Assembly (NCBI GenBank): GCA_028276305.1
Contig: JAPYWO010000094.1
Coordinates: 1-6,085, forward strand
DNA length: 6,085 nucleotides
From: Candidatus Thermokryptus sp.
Lineage (GTDB): Bacteria; Bacteroidota; Ignavibacteria; Kryptoniales; Kryptoniaceae
Direction: 5' to 3'
Part shown: piece by piece, positions 1 to 6,085 of the stretch
How the letters are laid out: each line of letters begins with the position of its first letter
Numbering within the stretch: the first letter of the stretch is position 1
The notes under the pieces: generated by a model
Told to the model about the DNA's origin: nothing
Databases searched by the model: none
What the model saw: the letters and a program-made list of their open reading frames with translations, nothing else
Position numbers and translations under genes: made by a program

Positions 1-1414
1 TTTCAAGCTTTTTCATCGCTTTCCTTTCAATGTAAACATCGTCCGCGCCGTAAACTTCAGTGGCGATCAATCTGATTTTATCAAGCAAAGGCGTTGACAA
101 TCTGTAAAGTGGTTTGAAATCCGATGGTATTGTCTCGGTGATATTGACGATTTTTTCCGCGAGGTCAATTCCGCCTTCTCCGCCTTTTGTGAAGAACTCA
201 GTTACAGAACATTCAACCCCGATCTCGGCACATTTTTCTTTTATAAGGTCAAGTTCAATTTCAGTATCGCTTGCGAATTTATTTATTGAGACGATAACTG
301 GGACTCCAAATTTTTTGACATTTCTGACATGGAATTCAAGATTTTCAAGACCTTTTTTAAATTTTTCAACTGTGAAATCCTCTTGCGATTTTATTCCGCC
401 GTGATATCTTATCGCTTTGGCTGAGGCGACGATTACAGCTACAGCGGGCTTGAGGCGGTGAATTTGAGCGACGATGTCAAAGAATTTCTCCGCTCCGAGA
501 TCGGAGCCAAAACCAGTTTCAACAACGACATAATCAGCGAGTTTTAAAGCGATTTTGTCAGCTATTACGCTGTTTGTCCCGTGGGCTATATTCGCAAACG
601 GACCACCATGAATTATCGCCGGAGTATGTTCCGTTGTTTGAACAAGATTGGGCATAATTGCTTCGTTCAATAAAACCATCATAGCACCACAAGCGTTTAA
701 ATCTTTCGCTTTAACTGGTTTTCCGTCAAGGTCATAGCCGATGACTATCTCGCATAATCTTCTTTTTAAATCAGTTCTTGAACTTGCCATGCATAGTATC
801 GCCATCGTTTCAGATGCAGCTGTTATCACAAAGCCGGATTCCCTTGGGACTCCGTTGACTTTTCCACCAAGCCCTATAACTATGTGTCGGAGCGCTCTAT
901 CGTTCATATCAATTGTCCTTTCCCAAGTGATGTTGTTTATGTCAATTCTGAGCTCGTTCCCGTGATGGATATGGGCGTCAATTAAAGCAGCAAGTAGATT
1001 ATGAGCGGAGGCAACAGCGTGAATATCCCCATTGAAGTGAAGATTGATAAGCTCCGAAGGGATGACCTGCGATTTACCTCCGCCTGTTGCTCCACCTTTT
1101 ATTCCGAAAACTGGACCAAGCGATGGCTCTCTTAATGTGACAATGGCTTTCTTTCCGATCCTGTTAAGGGCTTGGCTCAAGCCAATTGATGTCAAAGTTT
1201 TTCCCTCACCAGAAGGAGTTGGGGTGATCGCCGTGACGATTATAAGCTTCCCATCGGGCTTGTCCTTCAGTTTTTCCATCACCTCAAGTCGTATTTTACC
1301 GGTGAATTTGCCGTAATATTCAAAATCATCGTCGGTTAAACCGATCTGCTCCATTATGTGCTTGATGTGGACTGGTTTTACTTTTTCTTCGGTTGCGATA
1401 GTGTTTGTCATCAT
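1..1414 (-). CDS. fhs: Formate-tetrahydrofolate ligase (10-formyl-THF synthetase), C-terminus cut by window edge
   Basis: Joins formate to tetrahydrofolate with ATP, giving 10-formyl-THF for one-carbon metabolism (purines, formyl-Met-tRNA, or acetogenic and formate-assimilating routes); cytoplasmic. About 471 codons are present of a family near 555, so roughly the last 80 residues lie off the left edge; no stop or frameshift occurs. Visible marks, counted from the ATG at 1414: YGK at 34-36, P-loop PTPSGEGKT at 65-73, LREPSLGP at 94-101, LNDRALR-like MNDRALRHIVIGLGG, NLVQT followed by IHGGPFANIAHG, ETGFGSDLGAEKF, and KGGEGG at 410-415. Three in-frame ATGs exist (1426, 1414, 1411). AAGG at 1423-1420 sits 5 nt before the 1414 ATG and 8 nt before the 1411 one, so I prefer 1414/1411 over 1426. 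Oddities: Lys114 where the family usually has Tyr in GGGYxQV, and Phe408 where a folate-stacking Trp is usual. A terminator separates it from clpX, so it may be transcribed independently. Confidence 0.97.
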   Translation of the reverse strand, partial: MMTNTIATEEKVKPVHIKHIMEQIGLTDDDFEYYGKFTGKIRLEVMEKLKDKPDGKLIIVTAITPTPSGEGKTLTSIGLSQALNRIGKKAIVTLREPSLGPVFGIKGGATGGGKSQVIPSELINLHFNGDIHAVASAHNLLAALIDAHIHHGNELRIDINNITWERTIDMNDRALRHIVIGLGGKVNGVPRESGFVITAASETMAILCMASSRTDLKRRLCEIVIGYDLDGKPVKAKDLNACGAMMVLLNEAIMPNLVQTTEHTPAIIHGGPFANIAHGTNSVIADKIALKLADYVVVETGFGSDLGAEKFFDIVAQIHRLKPAVAVIVASAKAIRYHGGIKSQEDFTVEKFKKGLENLEFHVRNVKKFGVPVIVSINKFASDTEIELDLIKEKCAEIGVECSVTEFFTKGGEGGIDLAEKIVNITETIPSDFKPLYRLSTPLLDKIRLIATEVYGADDVYIERKAMKKLE

Positions 1415-1440
1415 TTTTGCCTTCATGTTTTTGTTTTTAA

Positions 1441-1470
1441 ATGAAAAATCCCGACTTTTGGTCGGGATTT
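1441..1470 (-). terminator. Intrinsic terminator between clpX and fhs
   Basis: A perfect 10-bp inverted repeat (AAATCCCGAC at 1446-1455, GTCGGGATTT at 1461-1470) with a 5-nt loop. Read on the minus strand, a G+C core is followed by a run of five T and then CAT. It begins 46 nt after the clpX stop and ends about 30 nt before the preferred fhs start, so it fits the end of the tRNA-tig-clpP-clpX transcript. It is so close to fhs that it could also act as a leader hairpin for fhs. A weaker 7-bp repeat (CTCTTTT/AAAAGAG, 1476-1482 with 1491-1497) lies next to it on the clpX side. Confidence 0.8.
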
Positions 1471-1515
1471 GCAAACTCTTTTCGGGACAAAAAAGAGGTG
1501 CTTTTGAAATTTATG

Positions 1516-2802
1516 TTACGCTGAGAGTTTCTCTTCCCTGTAAACGAAGATCGGTTCAGCCCTTTCATATATGGTTTCCTTTGTAATTATGCACTTTGAG
1601 ATCGGATGTTCTTTAAGTCGCGTTGGAAGTTCAAACATTATGTCAAGCATTATTTCCTCAATTATCGCCCTTAAACCGCGAGCCCCAGTGCCTCTTTTAA
1701 GCGCAAGTTCGGCGACTGCTTCAAGTGCTTCGTCTTCAAATTCAAGTTCAACGCCGTCAAATTCAAAAAGTTTTTTGTATTGTTTAATTATGGCGTTCTT
1801 TGGCTCGGTTAAAATTTTAATTAAAGCATCCTTTGAAAGAGAGTGAAGCGTTGCAATTACAGGAAGACGCCCGATGAATTCGGGTATGAAGCCAAATTTC
1901 AAGAGGTCCTCGGGTTCAACGAGTGGTAAAAGTTCGTCTATCATTTCATCTTTGTTTCCCCTTATTTCTGCAGTGAAGCCAATTGAATTTTTATTTACTC
2001 TTTTTGCGATTATCTTTTCAAGTCCCTCAAATGCACCACCGCAGATAAATAAAATGTTTTTTGTGTTTATGTATATCAAACTTTGTTCGGGGTGTTTCCT
2101 TCCACCTTTGGGTGGGACCCCGGCAATTGTCCCTTCAAGAATTTTGAGAAGCGCTTGTTGAACACCTTCACCCGAGACATCTCTTGTAATTGATGGGCTT
2201 GCTGTCTTGCGAGCGATTTTGTCAATTTCGTCAATGTAAACTATCCCGCGCTCGGCTCTTGAGACATCATAGTCGGCGTTTTGCAAAAGATACAGAAGTA
2301 TTGTCTCAACATCGTCCCCGACATAACCTGCCTCGGTTAAGGTTGTTGCATCAGCAATTGCAAAAGGGACATCAAGGATTTTCGCAAGTGTCTGCGCAAG
2401 AAGTGTCTTTCCAGTACCAGTTGGTCCAATCAAAAGGATGTTGCTTTTTTCTATTTCAACATTCTCAGCTAAATTTTTTATGTGATTCCCCGACTCAAGG
2501 TTGTTCTCTATCCTCTTGTAGTGATTATAAACTGCAACGGATAAAATTTTTTTAGCCCTTTCTTGACCGACGACATATTCATCAAGCGCTTTCTTTATCG
2601 CCATAGGTGTCAGAGGAATTTTTGAGCGCCTTTTCGCAGTTGAGTAGGCTGCTATGTTATTTCTTAAAATGTCAACCGACTCGCTCACGCATATCTCACA
2701 AATATATACATCTGGACCTGCTATCATATTGCTGACTTCGTCAACGCTTCTTCCACAGAATGAACAAACTGGCTTTGATTTTAAATCTGGTCGCTCCGAC
2801 AT
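1516..2802 (-). CDS. clpX: ClpX, ATP-dependent unfoldase subunit of the ClpXP protease
   Basis: Hexameric AAA+ unfoldase that recognises tagged or specific substrates, unfolds them with ATP and threads them into ClpP; cytoplasmic. 428 aa, normal length. Domains in order: N-terminal C4 zinc-binding domain with Cys13, Cys16, Cys35 and Cys38; Walker A GPTGTGKT at 126-133; pore-1 loop GYVG at 159-162; Walker B VYIDE at 188-192; RKH pore loop at 235-237; the IGF loop that docks on ClpP at 274-276; arginine finger in FIGR (Arg312); sensor-2 GARGLR with Arg375. All key residues are present. The frame stays open 18 codons further upstream, but that stretch overlaps the clpP end. The ATG at 2802 starts the zinc domain correctly and has AGAGG (2814-2810) 7 nt before it, inside the last clpP codons. 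It starts 4 nt after the clpP stop, so coupled translation is likely. Same operon as clpP and tig. Confidence 0.98.
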   Translation of the reverse strand: MSERPDLKSKPVCSFCGRSVDEVSNMIAGPDVYICEICVSESVDILRNNIAAYSTAKRRSKIPLTPMAIKKALDEYVVGQERAKKILSVAVYNHYKRIENNLESGNHIKNLAENVEIEKSNILLIGPTGTGKTLLAQTLAKILDVPFAIADATTLTEAGYVGDDVETILLYLLQNADYDVSRAERGIVYIDEIDKIARKTASPSITRDVSGEGVQQALLKILEGTIAGVPPKGGRKHPEQSLIYINTKNILFICGGAFEGLEKIIAKRVNKNSIGFTAEIRGNKDEMIDELLPLVEPEDLLKFGFIPEFIGRLPVIATLHSLSKDALIKILTEPKNAIIKQYKKLFEFDGVELEFEDEALEAVAELALKRGTGARGLRAIIEEIMLDIMFELPTRLKEHPISKCIITKETIYERAEPIFVYREEKLSA

Positions 2803-2806
2803 TAAT

Positions 2807-3427
2807 TTACCTCTTCTTTGTTGAGGGGATTTCCCTTCGGACAAGTATCTGGTCAATTATCCCATATTCTTTCGCTTCCTCAGCTGACATATAATAATCC
2901 CTGTCCGTGTCCCTTTCAATTTGTTCAATGGGTTTACCTGTATGTTTTGCTAAAATTTCATTTATCTTTCTCTTCATCTTTAAAATTTCCTCGGCTTGGA
3001 TTCTTATATCAGCTGCGGTTCCTTGAACTCCACCCCAAGGTTGATGTATCATAATCCTTGAATTTGGGAGTGCTGTCCTTTTCCCCTTTGCCCCACCTGC
3101 GAGGATCACAGCAGCCATGCTCGCTGCCATACCTATACAAATAGTAGCAACATCTGGCTTTATATATTGCATCGTGTCATAAATCGCAAGACCAGCTGAA
3201 ATTGAACCACCGGGACTGTTAATGTAAAGATAAATATCTTTATCCGGGTCTTCGGATTCAAGAAACAGGAGTTGAGCTATAACTAAGCTTGCGACGGTAT
3301 CGTCAATCGGTGTTCCAATGAAAACAATTCTTTCCTTCAACAGTCGGGAAAAAATATCATAAGCCCTCTCACCACGGCTCGTTTGCTCAACGACGATCGG
3401 AACAAGCTGGTTATAAGTGCCTTTCAT
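2807..3427 (-). CDS. clpP: ClpP, proteolytic subunit of the Clp protease
   Basis: Serine endopeptidase that assembles into a double seven-membered ring and degrades proteins fed by ClpX (or another Clp ATPase). 206 aa, the usual size. The catalytic triad is complete: Ser103 in GMAASMAA, His128 in MIHQP, and Asp177 in the DRD of ERDTDRD, each exactly six positions after mature E. coli numbering (97, 122, 171). The N-terminal loop [19 protein letters not shown] matches the axial-gate region, and INSPGGS (70-75) is the family's oxyanion and substrate-strand region. Only about seven residues precede the usual mature start, so any propeptide is very short. The ATG at 3427 is chosen because family homology begins at once after it; the sequence before it has only GGA and no strong binding site. 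It lies 43 nt after tig and 4 nt before clpX, on the same strand; the gap after tig shows no terminator. Confidence 0.98.
   Translation of the reverse strand: MKGTYNQLVPIVVEQTSRGERAYDIFSRLLKERIVFIGTPIDDTVASLVIAQLLFLESEDPDKDIYLYINSPGGSISAGLAIYDTMQYIKPDVATICIGMAASMAAVILAGGAKGKRTALPNSRIMIHQPWGGVQGTAADIRIQAEEILKMKRKINEILAKHTGKPIEQIERDTDRDYYMSAEEAKEYGIIDQILVRREIPSTKKR
2810..2815 (-). promoter_or_regulatory. Ribosome binding site that decides the clpX start
   Basis: AAGAGG on the minus strand, 7 nt before the clpX ATG at 2802 and partly inside the clpP 3' end. It is the clearest Shine-Dalgarno match in the window; tig, clpP and dapF lack one at a normal distance. It supports 2802 over the longer open frame beginning at 2856. 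Confidence 0.75.
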
Positions 3428-3470
3428 ATTTCCAAGGTCAATTTTTGTTTTTCAATAGATTTAAATCCGC

Positions 3471-4718
3471 TCAGACGATTTTTTCAAGGACTTTAACTTT
3501 GTCCTTTAAAAATTCAAGAACTTTCCGAGTTAACAATTTCTCTCGGATATGTTCAGAACGTTTGTAGAACGGAATCAATTTTTCCTTTTCAATTCCAACC
3601 TCTGCGGAATCTTCCTCAGCGAGCCTTTCATAATCTTCATCTGTGAGCTCAATTCCTTCTGCTTGGGCAATTTTATTTTTTATGACATACCACTTGGCAC
3701 TGAAAACTGCATCCGCTCTTTTTTTCTGCCTGAAGAAGTCAATGTCAAAGTTTGGGGGGAGCTTGCCATCTGGGTATTTGCTCCTTTCCTCGTCAAGCAT
3801 GCTTTGAATGAAATCTTCAATCAAACTCTCAGGCACTGTGAAGTCGTTCGTCCTGACAAGTTCAGTTATTATGGCATCGTAAAATTTTAGCTGATTCACC
3901 TCATCCCACCATTTTTGAAGCTCGTTCCTTAAGTAATCCCTTAGTTCGGAAACACTGTTAACTTTGCCCTTGGTTATCTTTGAGACAAACTCATCGTTTA
4001 ATTCAGGAAGGATTTTCCTTTCAACTTTTTTAACGGTGACCCTTACTTTCTCGGGCTTATTATCAACCATCAATTCAACTATAAATTCATCATCCTTCCG
4101 CGCTCTTAAAAGTCGCTCCTTTAAATTTTCAACGATGTGTTCATCATCAAGGTCAATCACGATATTTTCGCTTCTTCTTCCAAGCACTGGCAGGTTATTT
4201 TGATCCACCCCTTGTAAATCAATCGTCACTCTGAAAAGTTCACCTTTAACTTCATCGGTTTCTTCGTATGTAGCGTTTGCGGAAAGCAATCTTTCTATTT
4301 CTTTGTCAATTTCATCTTCGCTAACGGTGTGGACATACTTTTCAATTTCAAGGTTTTTATAATTTGAAATTTCAATATCTGGCATGACTTCATACTTTAT
4401 CTTAAATTGAAGTGACTCACCGCGTTTATAGTCAACATCAACGAGTTCTGGCGTTCCGAGCGGTTCAATTTTTTTGTCCTCAACAAGCTTTATATAAACC
4501 TTGTTGACTATATCATCAAGGGCATCGTATTCAATTTGCTCGCCGAATTGTCTCTTTATGAGTTCAAGTGGGGCTTTCCCTTTTCTGAACCCCTTGATTT
4601 CCGCTTCGGCTTGGAATTTTTTATACGCCTCTTCAAAGTAAGGTGCCAGGTCTGACCAATCAAGTTTTATCTCGGCTTCTTGTTCTGTTTGGCTTATCTT
4701 ATTGATATTTACTTCCAC
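3471..4718 (-). CDS. tig: Trigger factor, ribosome-associated chaperone
   Basis: Binds the ribosome near the polypeptide exit and shields nascent chains. 415 aa from a GTG start, slightly below the usual 430-450. The ribosome-binding N-domain carries the signature GFRKGKAP at residues 43-50, the same position as in E. coli. A PPIase-like middle domain spans about 157-235 (VTIDLQG at its start, VTVKKVERKILPELNDEF at its end). The C-terminal helical chaperone arms span about 236-415 and end LEFLKDKVKV. The middle domain lacks the GFE-type segment and the aromatic residues of FKBP active sites, so isomerase activity is doubtful. The frame stays open to 5078, but that would read through the tRNA gene and into antisense dapF. 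After the tRNA the only ordinary start codon in frame is GTG at 4718, which gives the typical opening M-E-V-N-I-N-K-I-S. No Shine-Dalgarno site precedes it. First protein gene of the tig-clpP-clpX operon. Confidence 0.95.
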   Translation of the reverse strand: MEVNINKISQTEQEAEIKLDWSDLAPYFEEAYKKFQAEAEIKGFRKGKAPLELIKRQFGEQIEYDALDDIVNKVYIKLVEDKKIEPLGTPELVDVDYKRGESLQFKIKYEVMPDIEISNYKNLEIEKYVHTVSEDEIDKEIERLLSANATYEETDEVKGELFRVTIDLQGVDQNNLPVLGRRSENIVIDLDDEHIVENLKERLLRARKDDEFIVELMVDNKPEKVRVTVKKVERKILPELNDEFVSKITKGKVNSVSELRDYLRNELQKWWDEVNQLKFYDAIITELVRTNDFTVPESLIEDFIQSMLDEERSKYPDGKLPPNFDIDFFRQKKRADAVFSAKWYVIKNKIAQAEGIELTDEDYERLAEEDSAEVGIEKEKLIPFYKRSEHIREKLLTRKVLEFLKDKVKVLEKIV

Positions 4719-4751
4719 AGGAAAGTCATCTTTTGTTTTTATTTTTATCAG

Positions 4752-4836
4752 TGGGCACGGGGGGATTTGAACCCCCACGGGTTTAATCCCACTGGATCCT
4801 AAGTCCAGCGCGTCTACCAGGTTCCGCCACGTGCCC
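4752..4836 (-). tRNA. tRNA-Leu, anticodon UAG
   Basis: 85-nt class II tRNA, folded by hand. Acceptor stem GGGCACG/CGTGCCC has 7 perfect pairs, with discriminator A at 4752. D arm GCG/CGC with GG in the loop. Anticodon stem CTGGA/TCCAG with loop CTTAGGA, anticodon TAG at 4801-4799. The long variable arm has a GGG/CCC stem. T arm is GGGGG/CCCCC with loop TTCAAAT. The long variable arm and anticodon identify leucine, reading CUN codons. The 3' CCA is not encoded (CTG follows), so it must be added enzymatically. A sigma-70-like promoter lies just upstream. Only 33 nt separate it from the tig start, with no terminator, so it is probably the first gene of the tig-clpP-clpX transcript and is cut out by tRNA processing. 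Confidence 0.98.
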
Positions 4837-4860
4837 GAAGAACAACATTTTTGCTTAAAA

Positions 4861-4889
4861 AATATAACTCTTTTTTCAATAAAGTTCAA
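4861..4889 (-). promoter_or_regulatory. Promoter for tRNA-Leu and the tig-clpP-clpX operon
   Basis: Minus strand: -35 TTGAAC (4889-4884), 17-nt spacer, -10 TATATT (4866-4861). Initiation would fall near 4854, leaving about 17 nt before the tRNA. The same bases also fit the Bacteroidota pattern, TTTG (4890-4887), 20 nt, then TATATTTT for TAnnTTTG, so the sigma-factor type cannot be decided here. No other promoter fits in the 33 nt between the tRNA and tig. Confidence 0.65.
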
Positions 4890-4893
4890 AATT

Positions 4894-4906
4894 GCAAAAT
4901 TTTTGC
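4894..4906. promoter_or_regulatory. Possible operator: 13-bp palindrome between the divergent promoters
   Basis: GCAAAA-T-TTTTGC is a perfect odd-centred palindrome with A/T-rich flanks (AATT on the left, CAAATT on the right). It overlaps the proposed dapF -35 box and lies a few bases behind the tRNA/tig -35 box, a position where a bound protein could affect both directions. Such short palindromes also arise by chance in AT-rich spacers, so this is a weak call. Confidence 0.25.
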
Positions 4907-4931
4907 CAAATTTCTTAAATTCAGATGTAAT
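4903..4931 (+). promoter_or_regulatory. Promoter for dapF
   Basis: -35 TTGCCA (4903-4908), 17-nt spacer, -10 TGTAAT (4926-4931); each box matches the sigma-70 consensus at five of six bases. Predicted start near 4938 gives a leader of about 24 nt before the dapF ATG at 4962. An alternative pair, TTGCAA (4892-4897) with TAAATT (4916-4921) at 18 nt, is weaker. Confidence 0.5.
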
Positions 4932-4961
4932 TCTCAAAGGCAATTTAAACTTCAAACTCAA

Positions 4962-5786
4962 ATGCAACTCAAATTTTTCAAAATGACTGGCGCTGGAAAT
5001 GATTTCATTCTGTTTGACAATCGTTCTGGCAAAATAAAAGACCCGGTGAATTTGGCTCGTTATGTGTGCGATAGACATTTCGGTGTTGGAGCTGATGGAA
5101 TAATTTTAATAGAGAAGAGCGAACTTGCCGATTTTAAGATGGTTTATTTCAATTCCGATGGTAGCTTTGGCGGAATGTGTGGAAATGGTGGAAGATGTAT
5201 TGCAAAACTTACATATCAACTTGGGCTCGTTGATAAAAGGATGAAATTTGAAGCAAACGGGAAAATTTATAAAGCCGAGATTCTTGATCACGAAAATGTC
5301 CGACTTTGGCTTCCTATGCCAAAATTTAAGAAGTTTAATTTACAGCTAAAGCTTGGAAAAAAGATTTATAAATCACACTTTGTTGATACCGGTGCGCCTC
5401 ATCTTGTTTTATTTACCGATGATAACGGCATTGAAGATATTGAGCAGATTAATATCAATCAACTTGGGAAAAGATTGAGGTTTCATCCGTATTTTGAAAA
5501 TGGAACGAATGTGAACTTTGTGTCAATAATTGATAAGGACGCTATAAGGATGAGAACTTATGAAAGAGGCGTTGAAGGTGAGACCCTCGCTTGCGGAACT
5601 GGTTCAGTTGCAAGTGTTATCGCATCCGTAGAAGTGAAAGGATTGAAGCCCCCGGTTAAAGTCAAGACAACGGGCGGTGAAATCCTGCTCGTGAATTATC
5701 GGAATAAAAGGGAGCGGGGATTTGTCTATCTTGAAGGTAGCGCGAAAATTATATGTGAAGGGAAATTGACTTATTATGACAAATGA
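4962..5786 (+). CDS. dapF: Diaminopimelate epimerase
   Basis: Converts LL-diaminopimelate to meso-diaminopimelate, the direct precursor of lysine and of the peptidoglycan cross-link; cofactor-free, cytoplasmic. 274 aa, the normal length. Both catalytic cysteines are present: Cys73 in MCGNGGRC (72-79) and Cys211 in ACGTGS (210-215). Substrate-binding elements are also visible: GAGNDF at 10-15 with Asn13, GVGADG at 41-46, FNSDGS at 63-68 with Asn64, DTGAPH at 142-147, NGTNVNF at 180-186, and YERGVEGET at 200-208. The two repeated halves of the fold, each with one Cys, are intact. The frame is open back to 4851, but the family N-terminus (KFFKMTGAGNDF) begins right after the ATG at 4962, and the earlier codons cover the promoter region. 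No good ribosome binding site: AAAGG at 4936-4940 is 21 nt away. Divergent from tRNA-Leu/tig; the downstream gene overlaps it by 11 nt. Confidence 0.97.
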   Translation: MQLKFFKMTGAGNDFILFDNRSGKIKDPVNLARYVCDRHFGVGADGIILIEKSELADFKMVYFNSDGSFGGMCGNGGRCIAKLTYQLGLVDKRMKFEANGKIYKAEILDHENVRLWLPMPKFKKFNLQLKLGKKIYKSHFVDTGAPHLVLFTDDNGIEDIEQININQLGKRLRFHPYFENGTNVNFVSIIDKDAIRMRTYERGVEGETLACGTGSVASVIASVEVKGLKPPVKVKTTGGEILLVNYRNKRERGFVYLEGSAKIICEGKLTYYDK

Positions 5787-6085
5787 AGAGTTTGAAAAGG
5801 TGATTGAAGAGACGATTGAAAGTTTGCCAGAAGAAATAAAAAGTCGGATTGATAATGTGGTTTTCATCGTTCAGGATTATCCAAGCGAAGATGACTTAAA
5901 AAGAACTGGTGCGGGGAAATTTGAATTGCTCGGGCTTTATTCCGGGGTTCCACTTTCGAAAAGAGGAACAAGCTACGGGATGTATCCAGTGACACCGGAT
6001 AGGATTTTGATTTTTAAGGCGAACATTGAAAGAATTTGTAAAACGGAAAAAGAACTCCGCGAGAAAATACGCGAGGTTGTCCTTC
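5776..6085 (+). CDS. Zincin-like metallopeptidase family protein (PF06262 type), N-terminal part only
   Basis: 103 codons are visible before the right edge. The protein opens MTNEEFEKVIEETIESLPEEI, then a strand VVFIVQDYPSED, the segment LLGLYSGVPLSKRG, the strand DRILIFKANIER, and a charged helix ending IREVVL. This order is that of the small (about 120-140 aa) metallopeptidase family in which GLYxGxPLxxR and RIxLY/F strands are followed by a VxHExxHxxG zinc motif; the window stops directly where that motif should begin. The catalytic residues therefore cannot be seen, and the assignment rests on the N-terminal pattern. Substrate and role of the family are poorly defined. The ATG at 5776 overlaps the dapF end by 11 nt in another frame, suggesting cotranscription and translational coupling. 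AAGGG at 5758-5762 is 13 nt upstream, rather far for a binding site. Confidence 0.82.
   Translation, partial: MTNEEFEKVIEETIESLPEEIKSRIDNVVFIVQDYPSEDDLKRTGAGKFELLGLYSGVPLSKRGTSYGMYPVTPDRILIFKANIERICKTEKELREKIREVVL

Noticed and set aside
1427..1515. Folate or other riboswitch before fhs
   Set aside because: The gap is short and made up of one strong and one weak hairpin; I recognise no conserved riboswitch core.
114..1586. Plus-strand open frames of about 75-96 codons opposite fhs and the clpX end
   Set aside because: They are antisense shadows of clearly conserved minus-strand genes, with Ser/Phe-rich low-complexity translations and no recognisable family.
2190..2555. A 121-codon plus-strand frame opposite clpX
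   Set aside because: It is antisense to the conserved ClpX ATPase core; its composition (Arg/Gln/Ser-rich) looks like a shadow frame.
2803..2856. An 18-codon N-terminal extension of ClpX
   Set aside because: It overlaps the clpP 3' end in another frame, has no ClpX character, and the AGAGG site points to the ATG at 2802.
3428..3470. Possible separate promoter or terminator between tig and clpP
   Set aside because: The 43-nt gap has only an 8-bp ATTTAAAT palindrome and no paired boxes or hairpin with a T-run; the genes read as one operon.
4851..4961. A 37-codon N-terminal extension of DapF
   Set aside because: It covers the divergent promoter spacer and part of the predicted dapF promoter; DapF homology starts at 4962.
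4719..5078. A 120-codon N-terminal extension of trigger factor on the minus strand
   Set aside because: It would translate the whole tRNA-Leu gene and the antisense of the dapF 5' end. Family homology begins only at the GTG at 4718.

Overview
This is an ordinary housekeeping stretch from an AT-rich bacterium. It carries six protein genes (two of them cut by the window edges) and one tRNA gene, arranged as two divergent transcription units. I see no mobile element, CRISPR array, prophage or rRNA, and no gene of unknown family. Several traits lean towards the Bacteroidota/Chlorobi/Ignavibacteria (FCB) side of the tree: few or weak Shine-Dalgarno sites, A-rich leaders, a DapF with an MCGNGGRC active-site loop, and a trigger factor with a degenerate isomerase domain. 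Lys/Glu-rich proteins would also fit a thermophilic member such as the Kryptonia. This placement is inference only; no marker in the window settles it.

Minus strand, right to left: tRNA-Leu(UAG), tig (trigger factor), clpP, clpX, a hairpin terminator, then fhs (formate-tetrahydrofolate ligase, whose C-terminus lies beyond the left edge). Only 33 nt separate the tRNA from tig, with no terminator. The tRNA, the ribosome-bound chaperone and both ClpXP subunits are therefore probably made from one promoter in front of the tRNA. tig-clpP-clpX is the classical protein-quality-control cluster: trigger factor meets nascent chains at the ribosome exit, ClpX recognises and unfolds proteins to be destroyed, and ClpP degrades them. 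clpX starts 4 nt after the clpP stop and has the best ribosome binding site of the window.

Plus strand: dapF (diaminopimelate epimerase, for lysine and peptidoglycan precursors) and, overlapping it by 11 nt, the start of a small zincin-like metallopeptidase of the PF06262 type. The right edge cuts that gene just before its expected HExxH motif. The 125 bp between tRNA-Leu and dapF holds a good promoter in each direction and a small palindrome between them.

The points that merit a second look are modest: the tRNA-tig cotranscription, a GTG start for tig with a six-residue ORF straddling it, loss of the isomerase active site in trigger factor, a possible alternative pairing at the clpX-fhs terminator, and two substitutions in conserved fhs positions. 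I did not find a previously undescribed system.
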